Shown one piece after another: positions 54,265-64,000 of a stretch of 64,000 bases of DNA. The stretch is from Aphelenchoides besseyi (taxonomy: Eukaryota; Nematoda; Chromadorea; Rhabditida; Aphelenchoididae): the NCBI GenBank assembly GCA_024699855.1, contig JAMPIQ010000002.1, positions 248,001 through 312,000 on the forward strand, read 5' to 3'. A program made the translations under genes and the position numbers. The notes under the pieces are model-generated. The model did not search any database. It saw nothing but the letters and a program-made list of their open reading frames with translations, and was not told the origin of the DNA. Each line of letters begins with the position of its first letter. Position 1 is the stretch's first letter.

Positions 54265-54361
54265 TTCTGTTTTTGTTGCTAATCAGTTTTTTTTTTCTTC
54301 TGTTCAATAAACTCTTTCTCTCTAAGCGGTTTTCGGTTGCGGGTCTAGCGGCGGCCCTGCA
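54265..54361 (+). repeat. 5' LTR, second part
   Basis: Continues the LTR after the LINE: CTAATCAG, a T run, TTCAATAAACTC (poly(A) signal) and the end GCGGCGGCCCTGCA, as in the 3' LTR up to 60946. The first 14 bases are the duplicated target. Confidence 0.9.
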
Positions 54362-55093
54362 AAGGTGCTCACAGTGAGACTGCGTCTTTTGTGCCGACCG
54401 ATCGAGAGAACTGTCTATCGTTTCGGAAAGCTTTTCGGCAGAGTATTCGTCGATTGAGAAGTTCATCGTCGAACCTATTCGTGTATCGTCTATTATTGTG
54501 ATTCGTCACCCGTCGCCATATTCAAGTCGTGGCCTATTGCCGTACATCGTCTATTGTCTATTTGACCTACTCTTAAGCGACTTGGGAGCCTGAGGTTATT
54601 TCGGGTTTCGTGGATCAACTAAGAGCTTGAGGTCATTTCAAACTTCGTGGTGCTATCGTCTTGGAAGGTTCGAAACTCAACTCGAATCCGAGGAAGAAGT
54701 CAATTTTGGACACACAATCAATCGTCTATTGTCAAGAGTCCTCCTACATCCCAAGTGGAAAACACTCAAGCGTTCGCCTTTTGGTGGTCAAGGGATACAG
54801 TCGCTCGGTTCGGTGGTCACTCAGTTCGGTGGTCGCTCATTCAGTTCGGTGAATCGGTGGCGAAGCTTGTGGACAAGCACTGGAATTGGTGATTCTGGTC
54901 GGTTTCGATATTTTCAATTTCTTTTGCCCCCATTGAATTTCAGTATCCCACTATCTCCTTTTGATTGTATCCTTTCCATCTTGAGTGTACACGCTTTTGA
55001 TTGGCGAATCGTTACTCCGGGGGCTCTAAGGTTATCCTATTCGGGAAAATTTTTCGAACAAAAGAACAAACGATTTTCGAATTTGAGCCAAAC

Positions 55094-56308
55094 ATGCCTT
55101 CGGAGTGGAAATCACAATCCGGTCAATTGCGCAAGCGTCTTGTCTTGGGTTTAACACCCTTGAAGGAGTGTATGAATAGCTTGTCTGCACCCGAAGCGTT
55201 CAAAGAGGAAGCAGATCAGGCGGAGTTCTTGACTCGTCAGAAGTGTGAGTTGAAGCTCATCGAGCTCAAAGCTCAACATCTGAGGCTTTCGAAAAGGCGC
55301 GAAAGAGTAGCCAAGGAGCGGAAAGCTTGGGAGGTCTTGACGGAGTCGGACCCACAGGAATTGGCCGAGCAAATGAAATGGCTCGTTGATCATCCCACCC
55401 ACGACGTACAGAAGTTGATGTTCGATTCGGAAGAGATCCTCGACGATTATCAGACGGCAATTGAGGCTACTCGTGTCATGTTGCAGCGTTTCGATTCGGT
55501 TTTCTCACCCACCGCGTCGGCGACAAACTTGTCTCCTCGGCCGGATCACAATTCGACAGTCAATTCAGCGCTCGCGCCCTCGGTTCAGGTGTCAGTCCCT
55601 CGACTTCCTCTGCCTAGCCTCCAAGTTCCGAAATTCAACGGGAAACCTCAGGAATGGCCTTCGTTCATTCAGATGTTCGAACAGTTAGTCGAACAACAAC
55701 CGATCAGCGACCTTTTCAAGCTTTCGTATCTAGTGGGCAGTCTTTCGGGTGAACCATTGAAATTGGCCAAATCGTTTAGTCTCGAGGCCGAGAACTATCC
55801 CGAGGTTATGCGTGCCTTGAAGCGGACTTTTGGATGCAGTGAAATAATCGAATCTTCGTTATTTGACCAGTTGTTGCAACTCTCCAAACCCATAAATTCG
55901 GCTCGTTCCTTACGCAACTTTACACAGGAAGTCGAACGCATTCGTCGTCAACTCGACCGACTGGGATCTCCAATCGACGGGGCACTCGTCACACAGGAGG
56001 TTCTTCGAAAGTTGCCAGAAGAGGTCCTGAGTAACGTGATGTGGTTTCGTCGAATGCAAAAGGAATGGAATTTGGAGATGCTCATTTTCCGCCTGTTCGC
56101 GATTATCGAGGTTATGGATTTTACGGATCATTTTTCGGGTTTGAACTCTTCCAACAATCCCAAGCCGGTTCAGCGAAGTTTCGTGAATCAATCAGTCGTT
56201 CAGTTGCATCTTTTGCGAGCAACAAGGTCATTATTCTTCGGAGTGCAAGAAGGTTTTGGATATGCGGCAACGCAAGTCGATCATTCAGGAGCAAACACGG
56301 TGCTTTAA
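55094..56308 (+). CDS. BEL/Pao gag-like protein
   Basis: Structural protein of the retrotransposon. From the ATG at 55094 the frame runs 404 codons; it is also open upstream to 55001. It shows an N-terminal coiled coil (KCELKLIELKAQHLRLSKRR) and the DUF1759-like capsid region (LQVPKFNGKPQEWPSFIQMF, KLSYLVGSLSGEPLKLAKSF, LLQLSKPINSARSLRNFTQE). The end overlaps the pol frame by 53 nt in another register, so pol is probably made by frameshifting, or the two were once one frame. No internal stop. Confidence 0.8.
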   Translation: MPSEWKSQSGQLRKRLVLGLTPLKECMNSLSAPEAFKEEADQAEFLTRQKCELKLIELKAQHLRLSKRRERVAKERKAWEVLTESDPQELAEQMKWLVDHPTHDVQKLMFDSEEILDDYQTAIEATRVMLQRFDSVFSPTASATNLSPRPDHNSTVNSALAPSVQVSVPRLPLPSLQVPKFNGKPQEWPSFIQMFEQLVEQQPISDLFKLSYLVGSLSGEPLKLAKSFSLEAENYPEVMRALKRTFGCSEIIESSLFDQLLQLSKPINSARSLRNFTQEVERIRRQLDRLGSPIDGALVTQEVLRKLPEEVLSNVMWFRRMQKEWNLEMLIFRLFAIIEVMDFTDHFSGLNSSNNPKPVQRSFVNQSVVQLHLLRATRSLFFGVQEGFGYAATQVDHSGANTVL

Positions 56309-59300
56309 GTGTTTGTCAAAGGACCATCTTTGCAAGGATTGTGATCGGAAGTGTCGAGTTTGTCAGGGCAATCACCACCAGTCGATTTGTTTCCGGCGGG
56401 CCAAGGAAAATCCCGCCTATTCGCGTACTCATCCAATTGGTTCAGGGTCCAATCAGGTTCCGCTTCAGAAGAATCGTAAGACGGCTGCAGTTTCGTTCCA
56501 AGTTGAGGATCAACAAAAGGAGGGAGTTTCGGTGGAAGAAAGGAACACGGTTAACCGGTCATTCATCGCTCGCACATCGGAAGTTCTTTTACCAGTCATT
56601 CAGGTCGAATTGTTCAATGAGGAAAACTCAAAGTCGGAAAAGGTTTTCGCACTTATTGACAGTGGAGCTAACGAGTCGTACTTAGCCACTAAAGTCAAGG
56701 ATTCCTTGGGACTTCCAACATTAGAGGTTCATCGGTTTCAAACAGAGATTTTCGGCGGGGAAGTAACGGCTCCGATTCAAGGAAAAAGGGTTCGATTCAA
56801 ATTGTGCACGGAGCAACATCAGATGTCGGTCGAAGCCATCGCAATTTCACAATTGATTTCGTCGTTGGATATCGCCCTATTCGAAGGTCCTCGAGTCGTT
56901 ACACAGCAGGTGGAGCCTCAGCTTTTGCTCGGTAGAGATCACGTTTGGAAACTTTTGGGTATTCGGGAATCGGAAACAGCGGATGGGTTTTCGTTCATTC
57001 AGTCCAAAGCGGGACCAATCATTACGGGTCGGACTAAGCGGACAGCGGTTTATGCGGGACGAGCAATCTCGTTGACTTCGCGGAAATTGGTTCAGGAAGA
57101 AGTGCCTCCGGATGTGGCAGCCTTTTGGGAACTTGAGAACTTGGGGATAAGTTCAGCGGAACTTGCGGAGTATTCGGACGAGAAGATTCGGGAACAATTT
57201 CGTCGTACCACCACCTTCGATTCCACGACAAAGCGGTATTCGGTCGATTGGTTATGGAAGGAAAATTGCGGTCATTTGCCTTCGAACTTCGAACTCGCAT
57301 TTCATCGGACTCGTAACACGTTCAATCGGTTGAATCAGGACGCGGACAAATTAGAGGGATATCGTTCCGATTTTGAGGATCAGTTTCGTCGAGGTACTAT
57401 CGAGAAGGTCACCTGGAAAGGAGTCGTCGGACAAGAATATTACATGCCTCATAGGCCAGTGTATACTCCAGGAAAGGCAATTACGAAGATGAGATGCGTT
57501 TATGATGCGAGTGCGCATAAACGTGGAGCCCCATCATTGAATGATCACCTCCACAAAGGGCCACCAGGTATCCCGTTGCTCGTCGGCATCCTTTTTCGTT
57601 TTCGTTTGGGACCAATCGCCGTCGTGTCGGATCTCGAAAAGACTTTCCATCAGATTCGGTTACATGAAGATCAAAGAGACTGCGTACGCTTTTTCATTCC
57701 GCGGGATTGGGAACAACCATTCGACTTCGAGAATCTTCAAATCTGTCGTTTCACAGCAGTTGCTTTCGGTGTCATTTGTAGTCCGGCCTTGTTATCTCTT
57801 ACGATTCGTTTGCATCTGAAAGACGATGAAGCTACTTTGGCGAATACGTATGTCGATAACGTGGTTCGTGTATACGATTCGGTTGTGGAAGCCATTGAGG
57901 ATTCGGAGCGGTTGAAAACGAAGATGCAGGAAGCTCATTTCAACCTTCGTGAATACTTTGCGAACAACGAGGATGTCATGAAAGTCATGAATCCCGAAGA
58001 GTCGAAGAAACAGGTGAAAGTTCTCGGTCTCAACTGGGACGTGTCTTCCGATTCGCTGTTCATTCAGGTCCCGGGTTGGTCAAAGGAAGTCACAAAACGG
58101 AACATTTTGTCGTACATCCAATCGCTTTTCGATCCCCTAGGAATTCTCACTCCTATCACAGTTAAGTGGAAAGCGTTTCAACAGGAGATTTGGAAATCGG
58201 GTGTGAGTTGGGATGATTCTTTGGAAGAACGTTTACGAAGTAAGTGGGAATCAATGGTAGAGAAAGAGACGGTCGTTCCTTTTGCTCGCAAACTCGTGAA
58301 CGTTACATCTCAGGTGGTCGATTTGCACATTTTTTGCGACGCCTCATCGTTCGCTTACGGAGCGGTCGCGTTCTTCTGTCACTCTTCTCGGGCGGAAGCG
58401 GTTTATGCCAAAACGAAAATCGCACCTCTCAATAACAACTTCACGATACCAAGAGGCGAACTCATGGCGGTTCTCGTAGGTGTTCGTATGGCACGCTTCA
58501 TCGAGACCAAGGTCAAACAAATCCAAGATGTGAACATTTGGACCGATTCGGAAATCGTCATCCATCAGATTCGGAACTTAAAGGAGAAGCAGTGCGTCTT
58601 CGTCCAGAGAAGACTCGAAGAGATCCGGAAGTTCAACACTCGGGCAGAGTTTCGACATATCAGTACGGATAAGAATCCAGCGGATCTTTTGTCGCGCGGG
58701 TGTTCTTTGAAAGAATTATTGTCGTCTACAATCTGGTTTCACGGCCCGAGTTTCCTTGGTGACTCCAAGGACAATTGGCCTGATTCTTTGATCATCGCCC
58801 GGGATGAAACTCAAGAGTCGTCAGAGGAAATTTTGGATTCAGTTTCTTTCGTAGCAAACCAAACGGAAAAGGTCTTTGCTTTTGTCGATCCTATTCGCGG
58901 AGATTTCAACAAGTTGATTCGCATCGGAGTCAAAGTCTTGGAAGCGGTCGAAAGATTTTGTAAAGGAAAGACGGCGAAGTCATCCTTGAGGCAAAAGGTT
59001 AGGAGAGCTACATCGCTGTTGATCAAGGAAGCGCAACACGCTCATCCACCAGCTAAAAAGAAGACGATCATCTACCGGATGTTCGAAGATGAAGAAGGTG
59101 TCGTTCGTTGTCACTCGCGTTTACCGGAAGCGTCCGTAGGCTTTGACAGAGCGAATCCGATTTGGTTGCCTAGCGAAGCGATCATCACGGAACGTCTCGT
59201 CCTACACATCCACGAACGAGATTGTCATTCGGGTGTTCAGTCGATCCTCGCGAGTTTGCGAGAACGATATTTCGTCAACGTCACGGAGGTCAAGAAAGCG

Positions 59301-60649
59301 CTTCGCAACTGTTTTCGTTGTCGACATTTCAGCGGTAAGCCATTTCATGCGCCGCTCGCGGATCTTCCTCGTGATCGCGTTACAGTTGGTCGACCTTTTG
59401 AGGTTACAGGTGTCGACTTGTTAGGTCCTATTCACTTGAAAGAAGAAGGGTGTTACGTGGCTCTTTTTACGTGCCTCAAGATTCGTGCCATCTGTTCGGA
59501 CCCGCGTAGCACAGGATAACAGAACAATATTTATTAACGGTGCAGAATTAATACAGCAATAAATTAGCAATGGGATCACAACTTAGTTCGCCCGCTAACT
59601 AGGGCGACAACGCGGCTAAGTACCCCAGCTAACTGCCTGACACTCCGGCAGCACGAGCGAGGTAGTCACAATGCCCAGAGTTAGACAATAAAACAATCGG
59701 TATAGAAACCTCAGGACCGAACACCATCCATCTCGAGATTCTCAAAGACACAACGACGGAACAATTCATCCTCGCTTTTGATCGGTTTGTTGCTGCACGA
59801 GGCTTGCCGAAGCGCATTTGGAGCGATAATGCCACGAACTTCACACTCGCAGCGAAGCTCTTCAACGATAAATTCCGGTCCTCAGCATCGGAGTGGCTAC
59901 ATATTACACCTTTGGCACCATGGAGAGGTGGTACGTGGGAACGGCTGATTCAGAACGTTAAGAACTCGTTGAAACGTTGTCAAGGGCGGAAACGCTTAAC
60001 GTTTTGGGAATTTTGGACGCTCATTTCGCGTATCGAAACAACGGTCAATTCGCGTCCTCTGTTCGTAGTCCCGAACGATCTCGATTTCCAAGCTCTTCGT
60101 CCCATCGATTTTCTTCGCCCTCAGGGTAATCCGGTACACGAAGATCCGTTGGAGGACGATGAGGGTTTGAAGGATCCGGAGTTCACGGATGAAAGGGGTA
60201 TTCGACTCGCGTTGAAAAGAAGGTTCGACACAGATCGTCATCGACTTGATCAGTTCTGGGAACAGTGGATCCGGGAATACATCGCGACGTTGTTTCAAAA
60301 GAACGTTGTCGACAACCCTTCGGCTTTCAATCAACGGGTTCCGAAGAAAGGAGAAGTGGTGTTGATTGCAGAATCGGATATTCCTCGGGGATTGTGGAAA
60401 TTGGCACGAGTCCTCGAACTCGAGTTTGACCCTTTAGGGAAGTGCCGAACGGCGGAGTTGCGGTTGCCATCGGGCAAGATTCTGAAACGAGCGATCAATC
60501 AGTTGTACTCGTTGGAGTTGAACGTCGATTCGAGTGAAGAACAACCGATCGAGCGGATTGAAGTCGAACTGCCTACTCGTGAGCGTCTTCATCGACGAGC
60601 CAAGGACGTAGCATTGCGACGATTGAACGAAGACACGACGGACTTGTGA
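56256..60649 (+). pseudogene. BEL/Pao pol polyprotein, inactivated
   Basis: The first part (56256-59519) has CCHC knuckles (CFKCLSKDHLCKDC), an aspartic protease (FALIDSGANESYL), a reverse transcriptase (VVSDLEKTFHQIRL), RNase H (IFCDASSFAYGAVAF, IWTDSEIVIHQIRN) and the integrase zinc-binding region (HERDCHSG...CFRCRHF). The RT active-site box reads YVDN (57849-57860) in place of YVDD. The integrase core is cut after CLKIRAI by a solo LTR at 59493-59723 and resumes at 59729 (GLPKRIWSDNATNF) to the stop at 60649. The 236-bp insertion (LTR plus one duplicated target) shifts the frame; by count alone the two halves share one frame without it. Confidence 0.85.
59493..59723. repeat. Solo LTR in the BEL integrase
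   Basis: A 231-bp insert starting TGTTCGG and ending CCGAACA, flanked by CCATC on both sides (59488-59492, 59724-59728). The ends equal those of the 177-bp insert at 26874-27050, although the interiors differ. Read on the minus strand it has AATAAATATTG, a poly(A)-like site. Confidence 0.85.
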
Positions 60650-60744
60650 GATCATTCGTTAACTTTTTGTCAAAACTTTTTAACTTTTCGTAACTTTCTT
60701 TTCGTGCTAGAATTCCTCGATGGGGACTTGGGCGGGCCGCGGAG

Positions 60745-60946
60745 TGTCGCGTCGCGAAGCCAAAAGGCGTTGACTCTGAGCTACTTCATTGCTGTTCGGA
60801 GTGGGCGGAGCCCCTCCAACTCCGCCCACCCTAGTCCGCATGTTATAACCATTCTGTTGTTGTTGCTAATCAGTTTTTTTTCTTCTGTTCAATAAACTCT
60901 TTCTCTCTAAGCGGTTTTCGGTTGCGGGTCTGGCGGCGGCCCTGCA
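60745..60946 (+). repeat. 3' LTR of the BEL/Pao element
   Basis: 202 bp, TG...CA ends, with TTCAATAAACTC near the end. It is preceded by the G-rich stretch GGGGACTTGGGCGGGCCGCG, which probably contains the polypurine-tract primer. It is followed by the GGGT target duplication. Confidence 0.9.
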
Positions 60947-60950
60947 GGGT

Positions 60951-61614
60951 ATTCATCTTTTTTATTCACAAATTTGATTGAAAATAAACTAATTGCGTAT
61001 ACATATTGCAAATAAACTCATTAGTAACAATGCTAAAGAACAAAGTCAAATTACTTAAACTTATTGCGAACGCACTCATAAACTTCAATGTTATCGGTTA
61101 TACATTTATGACACAATAGTAAGCTTGGAGAGTACATTCCTTGTCCACGTTCGACAATCTTCTCTTTGTTTGCAAAGAAACGGCATCACGTATTGCTGTC
61201 AAGGTATTGAAATGGAAATAAAAACAAAAAAGTGCAAATTCAGATTGCGTCGACCATGGAAAACGCAGGGGCGTCGAAAAAGGAAATCGGATCGTGAATG
61301 AACAGCGAAAACAAAAACCTGACCAACAGCAAAAAAGACCGTTTGTCATTTCACTGCGAATTTCCACCCGCTTGCGATGGAACAGAAACACGAATGTGAG
61401 CGCAACCGACATCTCTCGAAGAAATCAATTGACTATTCTTTTTAATTAAGAGAAGTTAGCACAGTCAAAAGTTACTGATTTAGAAGGCAATATTGTATAC
61501 GCACTCTTTCATGCGCAACTGACTAGACGTCACCATTGAGAAGTCGGGATTTTGAATCCTTTCACAAAAAAACTGTTCGGTTTGTAGACACATTATTTAT
61601 GTACAACGGGAATC
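60951..61614. other. Intergenic
   Basis: AT-rich; a 104-codon minus frame at 61098-61412 has no domain. An AATAAATG-like signal for the receptor gene lies near 61595 on the minus strand. Confidence 0.4.
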
Positions 61615-62729
61615 TCAACTGAAAGTTTGTATTCTCGTTATTGATGTTTGAAAAGAAGATCGAAAATTGGGAAAACGGGAGCAAAACACACGAAGAATTG
61701 TCTCTCGATACGTTCGTATGAAGACGATCGATAGAACGGAGTTGGTTGTAGGAAACCAAAGGGATAGAATCATGAAAAAGAAACGACTAGCATCTGTGCT
61801 CCAATTATTGCGTATTGCTACTTGAACATAAACTTGGGGGCCAATTAAAGTTATCCCGAAGAATAGCATCTGAAAGACGATGTGAATCATCCCGTAGACT
61901 TAGGCTTACTCTCGTTATTAGTGTGTTGTTAAACTGACCCATCAGTTCTTTAGTTTTTTTCGACATTTTGGAGATCTCTTTTCGCGTAACACAAACCGAC
62001 ATGACCGCAATAATGATCGATATGAAAAAGGGGATCATAGTTACGAGTAGTCTATAAATAGATATCAGGACGAGAGTTGTACTTTTCCACGAGTCTATCA
62101 CAAAAATAACTGCGTTTGGATTATCTTGTGGCCAAAGTTGCTGATCGTCGAAGCCAATGTTTTCATAAGTAAACAAATAAAATGGCAATTGGATTGAACT
62201 CAATATTACAACAAAAACGACCATGAATAACAATTGGGTTTTTGGCAGAGCACTGCGTCTAAAAGAACTAAACGTTTTACATCTTCTTGTTCTAAACTGA
62301 CGTTTTAAGAAAGTAATATCTAAATATGCTTTCCAGGAGTAGCACTAACACTTCAAGTAATATACTAACTACCAGAAGTGAATAGACTATCCATTGAGCA
62401 AATGCTGGAAGATGTTTTGCTGGGCCTTTGAGCAAAATTAGATTGACGTTGTTGACTGGACGATATTGCTAAGCAAACAACTAGAGTAGAATCATTGGAC
62501 AAGAACTTACAATCTGACCAACGGTAGAGACGAAAAGAGTAAAACTATCAATAAGTCCTGCAGTAAGGAGAACTGGCCGATAGGGTTTTAAACGCGTAGG
62601 TGAGCACTGGATGATTAAAAATATTAAAGTTGGATTTGCAACAAGGCCAATTAAGGTGGAGAAACCATAATTAATCGTTAAGATGCTTTGAAACAGATCA
62701 GAATTAATGTCAACAGATGTTACGTTCAT
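61615..62729 (-). CDS. Nematode 7TM chemoreceptor (serpentine GPCR)
   Basis: Predicted sensory G-protein-coupled receptor. Exons complement(62511-62729), (62302-62468), (61910-62258) and (61615-61869) join in frame to 329 aa; introns are 40-43 nt. The start ATG at 62729 precedes an N-glycosylation site (NVTS). TM1-2 read STLIGLVANPTLIFLIIQ ... RPVLLTAGLIDSF, a typical nematode receptor pattern (N-P in TM1, short K/R-x-Y-R loop). TM4-5 follow the TRSALPKTQ loop, TM6 is MLFFGITLIGPQVYV, and TM7 is FFFMILSLWFPTTNSVLSIV with the P...NS signature and FIRTYRETI after it, as in Str/Srh/Srd families. It is complete, unlike the receptor at 12628. Confidence 0.85.
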
Positions 62730-64000
62730 TGATTTATGAATCTATACAGAAGCTTTAAGAATGAAAGAGTAAAATTCCTTTTCACTTGTCGTCTTCACAT
62801 ACAATTTTTGAATCTTGAGAAATTAGATTGTATTAAAAATAACTTCCTTTCTTTATCAACAAGAACAAACTTCGATTTCATATGTTGCTCGGAGATGAAA
62901 TGTGACCACTTACTTCAAAAAGCCATTTGGTCTTGTTGCCCCTAAAGTCAACGTTTAGATTTCAAGAACTTGAATTTGTACGTGGAATGTTTAGCCATCA
63001 TGTTTTGTACGAAAGATTTTTGGTGAGTTGAATTGACTGATAACACAAGCTTGATCATATTGGTGGCTGAATGGGAGACTAAGCTTTTCGACCAAAAACA
63101 TAAATTAAAGCTCAATAGTCAAATGAATTGAACATTTAACTAGTAGGTGTTTCAGTTTCTGAGTAATAAACTATTGTTAAGTCGACAGCTCAGAATAAAC
63201 ACAGGTAAGAATTTGAACCAAGTTCACACCAGACCTCAAAAATAGTGAAATTGGTTTCCAAAAAGATCTCTATGATCAACGTACATGAAGCACACAACAT
63301 TCTGTACATGAACAAGAAGTTTAATCTCTATCAACTCCTTTTGGGTATCAGAAGGTAATTACATACATTCAACACGGGAGCTCGCCAGAGCGACCACCAA
63401 AAATTAAATATCAACAAGATCCGATAACTTCACGACCGTAGGATTCCTGTTTGTTCGAGTTTTTAGTCCTGATCGAGTAAAACGAAATTTATTTACTAGA
63501 CAAATTACAACAAAAAACAACAATAATAATCAGGCGAGAGAGAAAAACCATAACAAGCGTCAGTCGTGAGCAACCATCTACGGAAGAAGGCAATCCCGAG
63601 GAGACACAAACCCGGTTTGGAGATGCATTTCCTTAAGACCCCAACATTGTTCCCTCAATAGCCGATTGCTACGCTCATGCAAAATTAGTATAAGTACCTT
63701 CATGTTAGTGAAGAAACTTTGCGGGTATTTGTTCGATTTTTCTCAAATTTGGTGTTAATGCTTATTAGACATTACAACACAATTACTATAAATTTGGGAC
63801 GATTTGGACAAGTTTAAGAGATGTTACACAAATTTACGGTTGTAAATAAGTTTTGCATTGCGGGACCTCAGGTAATGGATAATTCCAGTAGTCTTTTCCG
63901 TGTATTGCGTTAATTATAAGCGATGTGTGGCGCGTTATTGGTAGATCGTAGCTGTGCATAAATGTGCATTCGGTGAGCGCCACACAGTATTCGAACCTGG
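62730..64000. other. Terminal region without a gene
   Basis: No frame above 70 codons with a motif. It contains a possible solo LTR (63452-63646); the rest is AT-rich intergenic sequence. Confidence 0.4.
63452..63646 (-). repeat. Possible solo LTR
   Basis: A 195-bp stretch beginning TGTTCGAG and ending CCCAACA, with imperfect 5-bp flanks (CTGTT and TTGTT). On the minus strand it contains AGTAAATAAATTT, a poly(A)-like signal. Its GC-richer middle differs from the flanks. Only suggestive. Confidence 0.35.

Larger units (their letters stand above)
49008..60946 (+). mobile_element. BEL/Pao LTR retrotransposon (with nested insertions)
   Basis: Full-length element with GGGT duplicated at both ends (49004-49007, 60947-60950). 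The 3' LTR is 202 bp (60745-60946, TGTCGCG...CCCTGCA). The 5' LTR is the same sequence split in two (49008-49128 and 54265-54361 after overlap) by a LINE of about 5.1 kb. The internal part carries gag and pol of BEL/Pao type. Three lesions make it inactive: the LINE in the LTR, a solo LTR in the integrase, and an altered RT active site. Confidence 0.9.

Noticed and set aside
57541..57819. 92-codon frame inside BEL pol
   Set aside because: Shadow of the pol frame in another register.
1..64000. CRISPR arrays or bacterial operons
   Set aside because: No regularly spaced direct repeats; genes have spliceosomal introns and poly(A) signals, so the DNA is eukaryotic.

Overview
The window looks like nuclear DNA of a nematode. 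Almost every protein-coding gene is split by very short introns (about 36-55 nt) with GT donors and TTTCAG-type acceptors. Two complete and one truncated seven-transmembrane receptors of the nematode chemoreceptor kind are present, as is a nematode-type GT11 fucosyltransferase. Several genes end close to an AATAAA signal. The species cannot be told from the sequence, and no rRNA, tRNA or CRISPR feature was found.

Layout of host genes, in order: a six-finger C2H2 zinc-finger protein (2731-4024, +); two members of an unrecognised family (4326-5103, - and 6559-7132, +), with a broken third copy at 23738-24475 (-); a type II membrane GT11 glycosyltransferase (10372-12373, +); a truncated and a complete chemoreceptor (12628-13304, + and 14058-15278, -); a membrane LRR protein (17476-19466, +); a 5'-fragment of 5-oxoprolinase (19964-20340, +); a catalytically defective pepsin-like protein (29480-30693, +); a membrane protein joining a Cys-rich ectodomain ending in a three-finger-like CC..DCN motif, one TM segment and a complete PPP Ser/Thr phosphatase domain (36215-38268, +); a DXO/Rai1-type decapping nuclease (38502-39870, -), tail-to-tail with it; a small secreted protein (42250-42975, +); and a third chemoreceptor (61615-62729, -).

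Mobile DNA fills much of the rest and is strongly nested. A mariner lies just 3' of the second unknown-family gene. A Ty3/gypsy relic (20890-23620) is split by an 882-bp foldback element. A decayed Helitron with a Ulp1-like protease region (about 24600-28800) is hit by an unidentified 584-bp insert, by a deletion derivative of an IS630-type element that itself carries a solo LTR, and by an apparently intact Tc1-like element. Two more Tc1-like elements, one RTE-like LINE and one more IS630-type relic follow. From 49008 to 60946 there is a full-length BEL/Pao element with 202-bp LTRs. Its 5' LTR is split by a full-length LINE with a restriction-like endonuclease (one 1421-codon ORF), and its integrase by a solo LTR.

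The most striking observations are the receptor-like phosphatase; a textbook HDV-like self-cleaving ribozyme fold at the exact 5' end of the LINE; the unknown three-member family; the dead aspartic protease; a shared intron position in the Tc1-like transposases; and the Ulp1-carrying Helitron. All splice models were read by eye from reading frame and splice signals. No alignment or database search was run, so family calls rest on recognised motifs.
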